Shown piece by piece: positions 21,461 through 27,837 of a DNA stretch of 31,785 nt. Both the position numbers and the translations under genes were made by a program. Position 1 is the first letter of the stretch; every line of letters begins with the position of its first letter. This DNA comes from a virus. The notes below the pieces were generated by a model, which was given only the letters and a program-made list of their open reading frames with translations, made no database searches and was not told the DNA's origin. The stretch lies in the IMG/VR virus record IMGVR_UViG_3300029910_000072, positions 1 to 31,785 of that record. One strand, given 5' to 3'.

Positions 21461-21877
21461 ATGCAGATTCGCTACGCAACACAAGCCGATTACGACGGCT
21501 GGCAGCAAATGGTTGCCGACTACATACCCGCGCTCGCGAACGTATGCCCGCGCGCATGGGCTCGCTTCAATGCCCCGAACCCGCGTGACTTTTGCGTAGT
21601 GGCGATTGAAGACGGCCAGCCGGTCGCATTCATGCAGTACACGTTCCACGATTTTCCCTTCGCGACAAAGCCGATCTGCTACATGGATTCGCTCTATGTG
21701 CGCCCTGAATTTCGCGGTCGCGGCATCGCCGGCATGTTGCTCGGCTACCTGACGAGTCTCGGCAAGGCACACGGCTGGGGCCGCGTCTACTGGGTGACCG
21801 AGAACAACAATCCGATCCGCCCGTTCTACGACAAGGTCGCGGCGCAGGGCTACGTGCGCTACAACCAGGACCTGTAA
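21461..21877 (+). CDS. GNAT-family N-acetyltransferase
   Basis: The 138-residue protein has the GNAT core: a beta strand at DSLYVRPEFRGRG, where R-G-R-G is the acetyl-CoA pyrophosphate loop (motif A, about residues 67-82), followed by IAGMLLGYL and a late NNPIRPFYDKVAAQGY segment (motif B). It transfers acetyl from acetyl-CoA to an amine of unknown identity. It starts immediately after the previous TAA and ends in a TAATG overlap. Phage GNATs may modify host proteins or anticodon-type toxins; no substrate is visible. Confidence 0.9.
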   Translation: MQIRYATQADYDGWQQMVADYIPALANVCPRAWARFNAPNPRDFCVVAIEDGQPVAFMQYTFHDFPFATKPICYMDSLYVRPEFRGRGIAGMLLGYLTSLGKAHGWGRVYWVTENNNPIRPFYDKVAAQGYVRYNQDL

Positions 21878-22113
21878 TGCGCATCCATATTTCGTATGGC
21901 CCGGCGCGGAAGCAGCCGAAGCAAGGCGACCGCAGGGTGACGAAGAAACACGGCGAGCAGATCCGCGTGTTTCAGCGCTCGCAAGGCTGCTTTGTCTTCA
22001 GTAACGGGCGGCAATGCTACGAGTGGGTTCCGATCAGCGAGGCCGCACGGCACTTCGCGGACCACCACTGGACCAAAGAGGAGCGGGAGAAGTATGCAAA
22101 TCAAACGAATTGA
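21877..22113 (+). CDS. Unknown small basic protein
   Basis: The ATG overlaps the GNAT stop (TAATG). The 78-residue product is basic at the N-terminus (RKQPKQGDRRVTKKHGEQ), has a beta-type middle (GCFVFSNGRQCYEWVPI) and an aromatic helical end. The shape suggests nucleic-acid binding but no family is recognised. It overlaps the next gene by 20 bases. Confidence 0.7.
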   Translation: MRIHISYGPARKQPKQGDRRVTKKHGEQIRVFQRSQGCFVFSNGRQCYEWVPISEAARHFADHHWTKEEREKYANQTN

Positions 22114-22366
22114 AGGCGAGACGCGGGCGCTCGGCGCTCCAGTGGGCTGGGATGGCAGCTATGGCGAATGCAACGCCCTGCCAATCCGCGACGTAATGAC
22201 CCAAAACGGCCCGTTCATGGTCTCCGCGTGGGAGCCGACGGAAGAGGAACTGGAAGCACTGAAGAACGGCGCCACGCTCAAGCTGTGGATCGCTGGCCGC
22301 ATTCACCCCGTCGTCACCGTATCGGTAGGCGACATAGAAGAAACTCAATACGGAGTCGCGTTGTGA
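22094..22366 (+). CDS. Conserved small phage protein
   Basis: The ATG at 22094 (MQIKRIEGETRALGAP) has GGGAG 4-5 bases upstream. The 90-residue product follows a phage family pattern: IxGxTRxLGAPxxWD...CxxLPxRD...PxMxSAWEPTxEELxALxxGAxLxLxIxGxxHPxVxVxVGD. It is often found in accessory regions of phages of Gram-negative hosts and has no known role. It is probably a small beta-barrel. Its stop overlaps a GTG start. Confidence 0.8.
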   Translation: MQIKRIEGETRALGAPVGWDGSYGECNALPIRDVMTQNGPFMVSAWEPTEEELEALKNGATLKLWIAGRIHPVVTVSVGDIEETQYGVAL

Positions 22367-22815
22367 GCAAAGTTTTCATCGGCAAGGAATACGCATACCA
22401 CGTCAAGCTGCTGCAGCTTATCCGCTGCGCACAAGAGGACGGCATCATCCTCACGATCGGCCATCAGGCCCGCAAACCGCTCTCCATGGGCAACTTCGAT
22501 TCGGTGCCTGGCGTTCGCTACTCGCGTGAAGCGCAACTCACGAAGCTGTGGATGCTCAACATCGAAGGGCCCGACGATATCGTGGCCGCGCCCTCGTTCC
22601 TCGAAGCCGTGAAGGTGCGCGATGAATTCAATGCGTACTGGCGTGAAGTGAAGGCACGCCACTCGGACCCGGACAGTTTCCCGGTTCTGCACGCCGTGAT
22701 TCAAGAGTGGGACGACAGTCCCGAATTGCACGCCATCAGCGCCAACTTTCACTGGGGCGACTATCTCTGCTATGACGTGGCGCTCGTGGCCATGATCGAA
22801 GCCAAGCGCGCATGA
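22363..22815 (+). CDS. Unknown phage protein
   Basis: A GTG start at 22363 overlaps the previous TGA (GTGA). The 150-residue product starts M-SKVFIGKEYAYHVKLLQLI and is mixed alpha/beta with many His and Trp residues (WDDSPELHAISANFHWGDYLCY). No catalytic signature can be named. It is coupled to the next gene through ATGA. Confidence 0.75.
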   Translation: MSKVFIGKEYAYHVKLLQLIRCAQEDGIILTIGHQARKPLSMGNFDSVPGVRYSREAQLTKLWMLNIEGPDDIVAAPSFLEAVKVRDEFNAYWREVKARHSDPDSFPVLHAVIQEWDDSPELHAISANFHWGDYLCYDVALVAMIEAKRA

Positions 22816-23012
22816 ACAAAACCAGCGAACGCATGCTGTCGGCGATCGCAATGATTCGGGCCGGGGAGAAGGTCCCCGCCGCGGCGAAATTCTGCAAGCT
22901 CACGCATGTTGCAATCTACGTCTCACCGCTCTACGCAGAGATATGCGCCGAGCGGCGCGCGGCAGGCATCGAGGTTCGTCACGCAAAGCACCGCCGGCGA
23001 CCGAAGCCATGA
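22812..23012 (+). CDS. Small helix-turn-helix protein
   Basis: The 66-residue product has a probable HTH (AIAMIRAGEKVPAAAKFCKLTHVAIYVSPLY, residues about 10-42) and a very basic tail (RHAKHRRRPKP). Related short HTH proteins of phages look like truncated homeodomain-like or transposase-type DNA-binding units. It is the last gene of the operon and could give feedback on the operator at its promoter, by inference. Its ATG overlaps the previous stop. Confidence 0.75.
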   Translation: MNKTSERMLSAIAMIRAGEKVPAAAKFCKLTHVAIYVSPLYAEICAERRAAGIEVRHAKHRRRPKP

Positions 23013-23039
23013 ACAAAGCCCGGGAAACCGGGCTTTGTT
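23012..23039. terminator. Bidirectional terminator
   Basis: A perfect 12-bp stem (AACAAAGCCCGG / CCGGGCTTTGTT) with a GAAA tetraloop overlaps the last base of the 22812 gene and lies 12 bases from the stop of the convergent dUTPase gene. A/T-rich ends on both sides allow termination of both operons. Confidence 0.9.
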
Positions 23040-23050
23040 GTTTCTGCAGG

Positions 23051-23491
23051 CTACGATCCAGTGCTCCCGAAACCACCAGAGCCGCGCGCTGTGTCCGTCA
23101 ACTCCTCTACAACCACGAACTGCACCTGGTCGGCACGCTCAAGCCGAGCCTGCGCGATCCGATCACCGCCATTGATATGCCCGCGCACGTCGCCATCGCA
23201 ACGCAGCGCAACCTTGACCTCACCACGGTAGTCCGAATCAATCTGCCCTACGCAGTTCGAGAGACGTATCGCTTTCGCGAATCCGTGGCCGCTGCGGCTG
23301 TAGATCGACATCACCCAGCCGGGCGGCACTTCGAACGCGAGCCCTGTGCGAAAAATGCATGCATGCTTATCCCCGGGATGCAACTCAAACGGCTCACCGG
23401 GAAGCGCCACCAGATCGAAACACGCTGCGCCGGCCGTGGCATATTCCGGAACGACCGCGCGCGGGTCCAGCTTTTTGATCTTCAGTTCCAT
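23051..23491 (-). CDS. dut: Deoxyuridine triphosphatase
   Basis: The 146-residue enzyme hydrolyses dUTP to dUMP and pyrophosphate, keeping uracil out of DNA and feeding dTMP synthesis. All five trimeric-dUTPase motifs are visible: AGAACFDL (I, with an extra residue relative to AGxDL), SRSGHGF (II), GQIDSDYRGEVKV (III, with the catalytic Asp), GDRIAQ (IV) and RGSGGFGSTG (V, the mobile C-terminal lid). The length is typical. A GAGGA SD precedes the ATG at 23491. It is convergent with the MazG-like operon. Confidence 0.97.
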   Translation of the reverse strand: MELKIKKLDPRAVVPEYATAGAACFDLVALPGEPFELHPGDKHACIFRTGLAFEVPPGWVMSIYSRSGHGFAKAIRLSNCVGQIDSDYRGEVKVALRCDGDVRGHINGGDRIAQARLERADQVQFVVVEELTDTARGSGGFGSTGS

Positions 23492-23514
23492 GTTTCCTCG
23501 CGTAGAAATGGAGA

Positions 23515-23533
23515 CGCCCGGGATCTCCGGGCG
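23515..23533 (-). terminator. GC-rich hairpin between two minus-strand genes
   Basis: CGCCCGG and CCGGGCG pair around GATCT. On the minus strand it follows the stop of the Ala-rich gene (23572) and precedes the dUTPase start. The T-run is poor, so it may act as a partial terminator or attenuator. Confidence 0.5.
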
Positions 23534-23571
23534 CCTTACTGCTTGGTGCGATACAGCGGTCCTACATCGAC

Positions 23572-23907
23572 TTACAGGTGTTTGACGATGGCTTCCTTCA
23601 GCAGATGCCAGTCGCTGCCCGCGAGTCCAACAAGACCTTCGATCTCTTCTTTGACCTTGCTGAACAGCGTATCCGCCCTCGAATAAACACTGTCGGTCAT
23701 GTTTTTAGCTTCAGCCTCGATGCCCGGTGCAGCGTCAGCGGCTTCCGTAGCGCCTTGAGCGGCTGCGTCGATCACTTGGGCGGCAACACCACCAACTTCC
23801 GTCGCGCCGACCACTGCGGCCGCTACAGCGCCGCTCGTTGCGTCAGCAGTTTGAACTGCAGCGACATCGCCTTCGACCGCGCCAGCGGCTTGTTGAATCG
23901 TATCCAT
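23572..23907 (-). CDS. Ala-rich amphipathic protein
   Basis: The ATG at 23907 (MDTIQQAAGAVEGDVAAV) has AGGA upstream. The 111-residue product is extremely rich in Ala, Val, Gly and Thr up to residue 70 and then becomes a charged helical segment (DTLFSKVKEEIEGLVGLAGSDWHLLKEAIVKHL). It resembles small phage proteins made of an Ala-rich helical bundle with an amphipathic tail. Membrane or virion association is possible. A TCTAAT -10-like element lies about 20 bases upstream but no good -35 was seen. Confidence 0.7.
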   Translation of the reverse strand: MDTIQQAAGAVEGDVAAVQTADATSGAVAAAVVGATEVGGVAAQVIDAAAQGATEAADAAPGIEAEAKNMTDSVYSRADTLFSKVKEEIEGLVGLAGSDWHLLKEAIVKHL

Positions 23908-24077
23908 GCTTAGGAATCCTAGAGAGTCATTAGAAAGGTTTGCATGCGTACGCAGCATGCGAGAGCGGCCTAATACTATGGCGTCTCTTTGGCATCTAGC
24001 ATCCAAAGGCGTATGGGGTAACGCAAAGGCTAGATCCCCTCAAGTGTGCCCGCTGATCCCTTGCTTGGCTTTTAGGT

Positions 24078-24173
24078 CGTGGCCTGCCGGAGTCGAACCG
24101 ACACAACTGGGCACGCTTGAAGGTGCTGGTTACTTTCCACCAGCAAGTCAGGTGCGCCTCACGGCGTTACCAC
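24078..24173 (-). tRNA. tRNA-like gene, isotype unresolved
   Basis: The 3' half is clear on the minus strand: T-arm GTCGG TTCGACT CCGGC (24086-24102) and a 3' acceptor strand AGGCCAC (24079-24085). CCA is not encoded. Upstream, a variable-arm-like hairpin (GCAC...GTGC) and a stem around a GGAAAGTA loop suggest a class II (Ser-like) shape. The 5' acceptor is poor (GTGGT pairs, two mismatches follow), and the anticodon loop is 8-10 bases instead of 7. It may be a decayed tRNA. The 5' boundary is approximate. Confidence 0.4.
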
Positions 24174-24408
24174 TGGCGGCTGCGAAGTCGCCTTACACTA
24201 CGGGTTCTAAATTCTGGCGGAAGGACCAGGACTTCGCACCACCCAATCATTCCAACTGCGTTGCGCCGCAGGGCGTTTGACGAAGCCAGCCGGTTCGCGA
24301 GATACGGCACGAACGCCGTAGAGTTTATGTCTCGTCATAACTCACAAGAACGAATAGACATGCTGGGCTTTGATTCCCCCACCGGTCTATCAGCGTGCCC
24401 CGGAATTC

Positions 24409-24484
24409 TGGCCGCAAGGGAAGGATTCGAACCTCCGACGCACAGCTTTTCAAGCTGCCGCTCTACCACCTGAGCTACCCGGCG
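24409..24484 (-). tRNA. tRNA-Phe (GAA)
   Basis: All arms are present over 76 bases: acceptor CGCCGGG with CCTTGCG (one C-T mismatch and one G-T pair), D-arm GCTCAGGTGGTAGAGC, anticodon stem GCAGC/GCTGT with loop TTGAAAA (anticodon at 24449-24451), T-arm GGAGG TTCGAAT CCTTC, discriminator G and an encoded CCA at 24409-24411. Confidence 0.95.
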
Positions 24485-24508
24485 AAAACTTGTGAACCGT
24501 ATAGCCGG
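24484..24508 (-). repeat. Conserved tRNA leader repeat, copy A
   Basis: The plus strand reads AAAACTTGTGAACCGTATAG and ends CCGG. A near copy lies at 25823-25845. Each copy abuts the 5' end of a tRNA or tRNA-like gene, so it is either a processing leader or the trace of tRNA duplication. Confidence 0.55.
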
Positions 24509-24618
24509 GACCACGCTGCGTTTTTCGTTGCTCCAGACTCTCACTGGTCTCCCCGCCTGCTACGGGTTCCGTAAGGCTCCGATTTATGGGCTTCGTGGTT
24601 ACGGACATCCGGCATATT

Positions 24619-24655
24619 GCCCACGAAGAACACTCATAAAATGCGCTTCGTGGGC
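24619..24655. repeat. Structured hairpin, copy 1
   Basis: A 10-bp stem (GCCCACGAAG / CTTCGTGGGC) encloses a 17-base loop. A second copy at 24755-24789 has a 9-bp stem with compensatory changes and a similar 17-base loop. The flank also conserves a smaller hairpin (GGCC...GGCC at about 24656-24674). The gap 24509-24934 has no coding gene. Confidence 0.7.
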
Positions 24656-24754
24656 GGCCCGATAACGCAGGCCACGCGAATCCGTAATAACGCGGGATCA
24701 AATGCGCCCTTCATGGACATTTATAAGGTCAGTCTTGAAGGGTAGTCATCCAGA

Positions 24755-24789
24755 CCCGCAAAGAGCACTCAGAGAATGCGCTTTGCGGG
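24755..24789. repeat. Structured hairpin, copy 2
   Basis: The stem CCCGCAAAG / CTTTGCGGG differs from copy 1 at two positions on each arm, both changes keeping base pairs. The 17-base loop keeps CACTCA and AATGCG. The following small stem is GGCTC...GAGCC where copy 1 has GGCC...GGCC. Confidence 0.7.
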
Positions 24790-24934
24790 CGGCTCATTCG
24801 CGAGCCACTCGCGGCTTTTCAAGGCGCTACTAGCAGCTACCACGCTGCTTTAATACCCCGGCGCTTGGGGGCCTTTCCTGTGTCCCGACCGGAAGGCATG
24901 CACTCGGTACAATCTGAGCGGGAAGCATTATTCT

Positions 24935-25019
24935 TGGTGCGCAAGGTAGGATTCGAACCTACGAAGTCAGAGACGGCGGATTTACAATCCACTGGTTTTA
25001 ACCACTCACCCACCTGCAC
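24935..25019 (-). tRNA. tRNA-Tyr (GTA)
   Basis: This is an 85-base class II tRNA. The acceptor GTGCAGG pairs with CTTGCGC. The anticodon loop is TTGTAAA (anticodon GTA) on a 5-bp stem GTGGA/TCCGC. The variable arm starts CGTCTCTGACTTC, as in bacterial tRNA-Tyr. The T-arm is GTAGG TTCGAAT CCTAC. Discriminator A and an encoded CCA (24935-24937) complete it. Confidence 0.95.
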
Positions 25020-25266
25020 AAATTCGAGGCCCTTTAACGTCGGGCAAGACGGATGTACGTGTTCCCGGTCGAGTGGGGCTTAGTCATCATCAAGCGACCT
25101 CTTTACTGCTGCAATTTGTTGACCCGTGTCGTGGGTCGGACGCCGCTTATAGTCTCGGATGACAATGCTCCACCCTCTCTGTGCTTCGGCTTCTCAGACT
25201 CGCCAGTGGTTTTCAAGGCCACCCGTCGTCCTACCTCGCCTTCTCATACCAGCGGCTTACGCATTC
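25020..25266. other. Noncoding stretch with a Ser-like tRNA remnant
   Basis: No gene is visible. A GACCC/GGGTC hairpin with a 7-base loop lies near 25121-25137. At about 25140-25245 the minus strand resembles a tRNA-Ser (loop CCTTGAAAA between GTGG and CCAC, then GGCGA and a variable-arm-like part), but the T-arm reads ATTGTCATCC instead of GTTCGAATCC. It looks like a degenerate tRNA. Confidence 0.35.
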
Positions 25267-25342
25267 TGGCTCCCAGTCAGGGACATCGAACCCTGCGCGA
25301 CGAGGTTTGCACCCCCGCCACCCTGCCCAAATCAGCCCGGGA
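25267..25342 (-). tRNA. tRNA-Cys-like (GCA), non-canonical
   Basis: The 76-base gene has acceptor TCCCGGG/ACTGGGA (six of seven pairs, one a G-T), anticodon stem CGGGG/CCTCG with loop GTGCAAA (anticodon GCA), T-stem CAGGG/CCCTG, discriminator G and an encoded CCA. Two features are abnormal: the T-loop has 8 bases (TTCGATGT) and the D-arm does not form a regular stem. It may be a decaying or divergent tRNA-Cys. Confidence 0.65.
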
Positions 25343-25729
25343 ATAATCGTTCCCGCGTTTTTACCGAGACGCGGCCCTCGTCGGACTCCCCAGACCATCC
25401 TGAGCACTTCCGTGCAATTCTTTGGGAGCTTACGGCCCCCAGTCGGGATTCAATAGGTTGCTCCGACAACCGCCTATCAATTACTGTCCGCGAACACGAT
25501 CGGCAATGTTTCACAGAAGGCTGATTCTCTCTACCAGCAAGTCACGCCCAACGAGAAGTGCAGTCTTCCAAGCTACAACCCTCTTGGACCGCGCTACCGT
25601 TTAGCCTAAATCCTCGGCTCTGACGTTAAGCCCATCTTTACGGGTTAGGCCCCCGACTGCTCCTAGATGGCTCAGAGCAGCAACGCCGTTTTTAAGACAG
25701 TAGGTTGTCAGCCCATCGACGGAACTTTG
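25343..25729. other. Noncoding stretch with tRNA-like halves
   Basis: No coding gene is evident. On the minus strand, GGCTAAACGGTAGCGC (about 25588-25605) looks like a tRNA D-arm behind GCCGAGG. At 25435-25475, ATTGAATCCCGAC followed by TGGGGGCC looks like the 3' half of a tRNA with a damaged T-loop. TGACTTGCTGGT occurs here (about 25538-25550) and also in the tRNA-like gene at 24078. These appear to be fragments of tRNA genes. Confidence 0.35.
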
Positions 25730-25820
25730 TGCGGGGACAGGATTCGAACCTGCGTCTCAGCCGGGGACCGGATAAATCCGGGCTGCCTAGCCGTTTCCTG
25801 AGCCACTAGAAGACCCCGCA
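25730..25820 (-). tRNA. tRNA-like gene with enlarged anticodon loop
   Basis: The acceptor is a perfect 7-bp stem (TGCGGGG/CCCCGCA) and the T-arm is canonical (GCAGG TTCGAAT CCTGT), so both ends are certain. CCA is not encoded. Inside, CTAG/CTAG can form a D-stem and CAGCC/GGCTG an anticodon stem, but the loop between them has 18 bases, containing a small hairpin CGGA-TTTA-TCCG. No normal anticodon can be read. Possibilities are an interrupted tRNA, a decayed one or a tRNA-like RNA with another role. Confidence 0.6.
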
Positions 25821-25822
25821 TA

Positions 25823-25845
25823 GAAACTTGTGACCGTATCGCCGG
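25823..25845 (-). repeat. Conserved tRNA leader repeat, copy B
   Basis: The plus strand reads GAAACTTGTGACCGTATCG and CCGG, matching copy A at 24484-24508 except for one missing base and a few substitutions. It abuts the 5' end of the tRNA-like gene at 25820. Confidence 0.55.
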
Positions 25846-26031
25846 TCAACGCGGACGGAGCTATGGGGCGTGCTCGTTGTACGTCGTTCAACGCTAATTC
25901 ACCGTCGCCCTTTGGAGGCCAGTCCTATCCGGATACTCCTGGCATTCATCCCGCATGTGGTAGCAACCCGGAGAGGCACATCCACACGCAAGGACCGGAA
26001 GAAAAATTCTGCTGCGTTCTGCGTTGGGAGA
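25846..26031. other. Noncoding stretch upstream of the tRNA array
   Basis: No convincing gene was found. It contains short self-complementary pieces (for example ATCCGGAT near 25928) and two TCTGCG half-sites near 26009-26020, just downstream of the promoter at 26032. It is probably the leader of the tRNA transcript. Confidence 0.35.
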
Positions 26032-26061
26032 ACTATATCAAACGCGTAATCTGCTGCGCAA
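26032..26061 (-). promoter_or_regulatory. Extended -10 promoter for the tRNA array
   Basis: On the minus strand TTGCGC (26056-26061), 18 bases, and TATAGT (26032-26037) with TGA directly before it, giving an extended -10. Transcription would run left through the tRNA region. TCTGCG half-sites follow the -10. The stretch 26062-26270 between this promoter and the HU gene holds no gene that I can support. Confidence 0.6.
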
Positions 26062-26270
26062 GCACTTTTTAAAGAAAAAGACTGGTACGCAAAGGAAAAG
26101 TTAGGTGCGGCTATTTACCCGCCGTCCGCCAAAGCCTGTTCTCATGCGATGCACTGCATGGAGGAATGCCGGGAGCCAATGACCAACCCGCGACACGAAC
26201 ACCATTAGCTGGGGAGGTTTATTCTGGAGCGGCGCGAACACATCCCCAAGCGCGCCAAGCAACGTCCGCC

Positions 26271-26561
26271 TTAGATGCTTTGCTTCTCACCTTTGACGCG
26301 GCGAGTAAAGATCGGGGATGGCTTTGCATAGAGGCGCGTGCTCGGACCTTCGAGCCACTCAGCGCCAGTCTTCGGATTGCGCACGATGCGCTCGGAGACC
26401 TGCGTGATTTTGATATCGACAAGCTTGGGGATGCGGACCTTGCCGTGGGCGCGGACCTCGCGCTCGCACAGATCGCGGACGGCTCTCAAGCACTCTTCGA
26501 CTTGGGGAGTCGTCAACCGCGTATTGCGGGCCACTTCATCTACAAACTCAGTTGCGCGCAT
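26271..26561 (-). CDS. HU/IHF-family DNA-bending protein
   Basis: The 96-residue protein has the HU fold: N-terminal helices (MRATEFVDEVARNTRLTTPQVEECL) and a beta-arm region with VRIPKLVDIKITQVSERIVRNPKTGAEW. The NPKTG motif holds the Pro that wedges into DNA at bends. The C-terminal helix is shorter and more basic than in host HU (FTRRVKGEK). Dimers bend and compact DNA. A phage copy may replace host HU or IHF in replication, packaging or recombination. The start has a GGGAG SD, and a hairpin lies in its 5' leader. Confidence 0.9.
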   Translation of the reverse strand: MRATEFVDEVARNTRLTTPQVEECLRAVRDLCEREVRAHGKVRIPKLVDIKITQVSERIVRNPKTGAEWLEGPSTRLYAKPSPIFTRRVKGEKQSI

Positions 26562-26586
26562 GGCGCTCTCTCCCTTTCCTATCGTG

Positions 26587-26612
26587 TTTCAACCGTAGGC
26601 TTCAGGTTGAAA
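26587..26612 (-). promoter_or_regulatory. 8-bp inverted repeat in the HU leader
   Basis: TTTCAACC and GGTTGAAA face each other across 10 bases between the antirepressor stop (26642) and the HU start (26561). There is no T-run. It may be an operator or an mRNA hairpin that limits translation of the HU-like gene. Confidence 0.55.
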
Positions 26613-26641
26613 TCACGACTCGAAAAGGGAAAGTGGCGGGA

Positions 26642-27379
26642 TTATGCAAACTCCGGATGGCGGACCTGGTGCTTCGCCCACTCCCCGGCGATCCACTCGA
26701 CGCCCTTCGGCGTGAACTTGGCCGTGTTGTATGCGTGCTCGCTCGTACGGCTCACTCCAGCCTTGATGACGAAGCGGCCCGTGTGGCGTTGGCTTGCCAT
26801 CGGCGTAAGCACGCCTTCGAGCCGGTACATGAAGCCTGAGTCGATGAGCCATTGAATGAACTCGCGCTCGTTCGGCACGTTGAGCAACTGCGCGACCTGA
26901 CGCACACCCTTGTTACCCTCGGCGGAGACGTAGCGCTCAACGAACTCGACGGCAGGCTTCTGCGCTTCGAGTTGCGCGGCCTTCTGGATGATCTCCTCGG
27001 CTTGGTCGGCAGCGAGACGGAGCGCCTCGGCGTAAGTTCTCGGAATCGCGGGAGCCGCGACGCTATATGAGCCCGTCTTGCGAATCGACGGCAGCACCGT
27101 GCCGACAACCCACTCTTCAAAACGCTCGGCAGCCGGGAGCTTCGAGCGCATTACCAAGCGGTACACGTCGCGCTCGGGGATGACGCGGACGTTCTGATTG
27201 CCGCCAGCCGTAGGGGTGAGGAATTCCCTCACTCCCCTGCAGTGCGTCCTCACAGCCTCCAGCGGATTCGCATAGCCAAGCGTCAGTGCAACGTCGCGCG
27301 CAAAAAAGTGCGGCTCGCCGTCTACCACTACCGAGCGCACTTCTGCGCCATCGAAACTAAACGGAACAATTTCGCTCAT
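26642..27379 (-). CDS. ant: Phage antirepressor (BRO-N plus KilAC)
   Basis: The 245-residue product has an N-terminal BRO domain (VRSVVVDGEPHFFARDVALTLGYANP, then VIPERDVYRLVMRSKLPAAERFEEWV and VLPSIRKTGSY, residues about 10-105) and a C-terminal KilAC domain (about 130-240: VRQVAQLLNVPNEREFIQWLIDSGFMYR ... KFTPKGVEWIAG). This is the usual Ant architecture. Such proteins bind and inactivate the phage repressor or act as DNA-binding regulators. It has its own promoter (27413-27441) and a GAGGA SD, so it can be expressed apart from the replication block. Confidence 0.93.
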   Translation of the reverse strand: MSEIVPFSFDGAEVRSVVVDGEPHFFARDVALTLGYANPLEAVRTHCRGVREFLTPTAGGNQNVRVIPERDVYRLVMRSKLPAAERFEEWVVGTVLPSIRKTGSYSVAAPAIPRTYAEALRLAADQAEEIIQKAAQLEAQKPAVEFVERYVSAEGNKGVRQVAQLLNVPNEREFIQWLIDSGFMYRLEGVLTPMASQRHTGRFVIKAGVSRTSEHAYNTAKFTPKGVEWIAGEWAKHQVRHPEFA

Positions 27380-27412
27380 GCTTTTCCTCGTTGAAAAGTT
27401 GTTCTTGCGCAG

Positions 27413-27441
27413 AATCTACTGCGCGTATGTCTTCTTGTAAA
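27413..27441 (-). promoter_or_regulatory. Promoter of the antirepressor
   Basis: The minus strand shows TTTACA (27436-27441), 17 bases and TAGATT (27413-27418). TCTGC half-sites overlap both boxes (TCTGCTTTACA before, TTCTGCGC after the -10). Transcription starts near 27406, 27 bases before the ATG at 27379. Confidence 0.65.
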
Positions 27442-27458
27442 GCAGATTTATGGCCGAA

Positions 27459-27836
27459 CTAAAAGTCGCCAAGCCGGACCATCTTCTGCACCGCGCGCTC
27501 GCGCTCATCGACCGGGCGCGGCACTTCGCGAATCAGGACCTCGTGCGGGTTCTCCTTCGTCACATTAGGATTGCGAACGCACTTCAGGACGAAGCCGATA
27601 TCGCCGCAGTCCGCACCGCACGCGCAAATCTCGTCGGCAGGCCCTTGGGAGTGCTCACCGCACTCTGCGCAGCGAACCTCGATCACTACACCGCTTACCG
27701 AGCGCGACAGCACGCGACCGAAGCAATGACGGCAGGCGTGCGGCGCAAGCTGCCAGCCGGGCGCGCTGCGACGGCGCTTAATTGCCTCATTGAGCGGCAC
27801 GCCAGACTCTTCGCCGAACAGGTCCATTTGGTTCAT
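27459..27836 (-). CDS. Zinc-ribbon protein of unknown function
   Basis: The 125-residue product begins MNQMDLFGEESG. It holds CRHC near residue 35, a CAEC at about 56 and CACGADCGD near 70, so one or two zinc ribbons are likely. It ends in a basic stretch (VLIREVPRPVDERERAVQKMV). The start lies one base after the previous stop (TGACATG). It could be a DNA-binding helper in the replication region; no family name is secure. Confidence 0.75.
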   Translation of the reverse strand: MNQMDLFGEESGVPLNEAIKRRRSAPGWQLAPHACRHCFGRVLSRSVSGVVIEVRCAECGEHSQGPADEICACGADCGDIGFVLKCVRNPNVTKENPHEVLIREVPRPVDERERAVQKMVRLGDF

Positions 27837-27837
27837 G

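Noticed and set aside
24181-24245. Inverted repeat TGCGAAGT / ACTTCGCA enclosing a 56-base, tRNA-sized unit followed by GCCGCCA
   Set aside because: There is no T-loop or anticodon loop consensus. An 8-bp repeat over this distance can occur by chance, so I do not call a tRNA.
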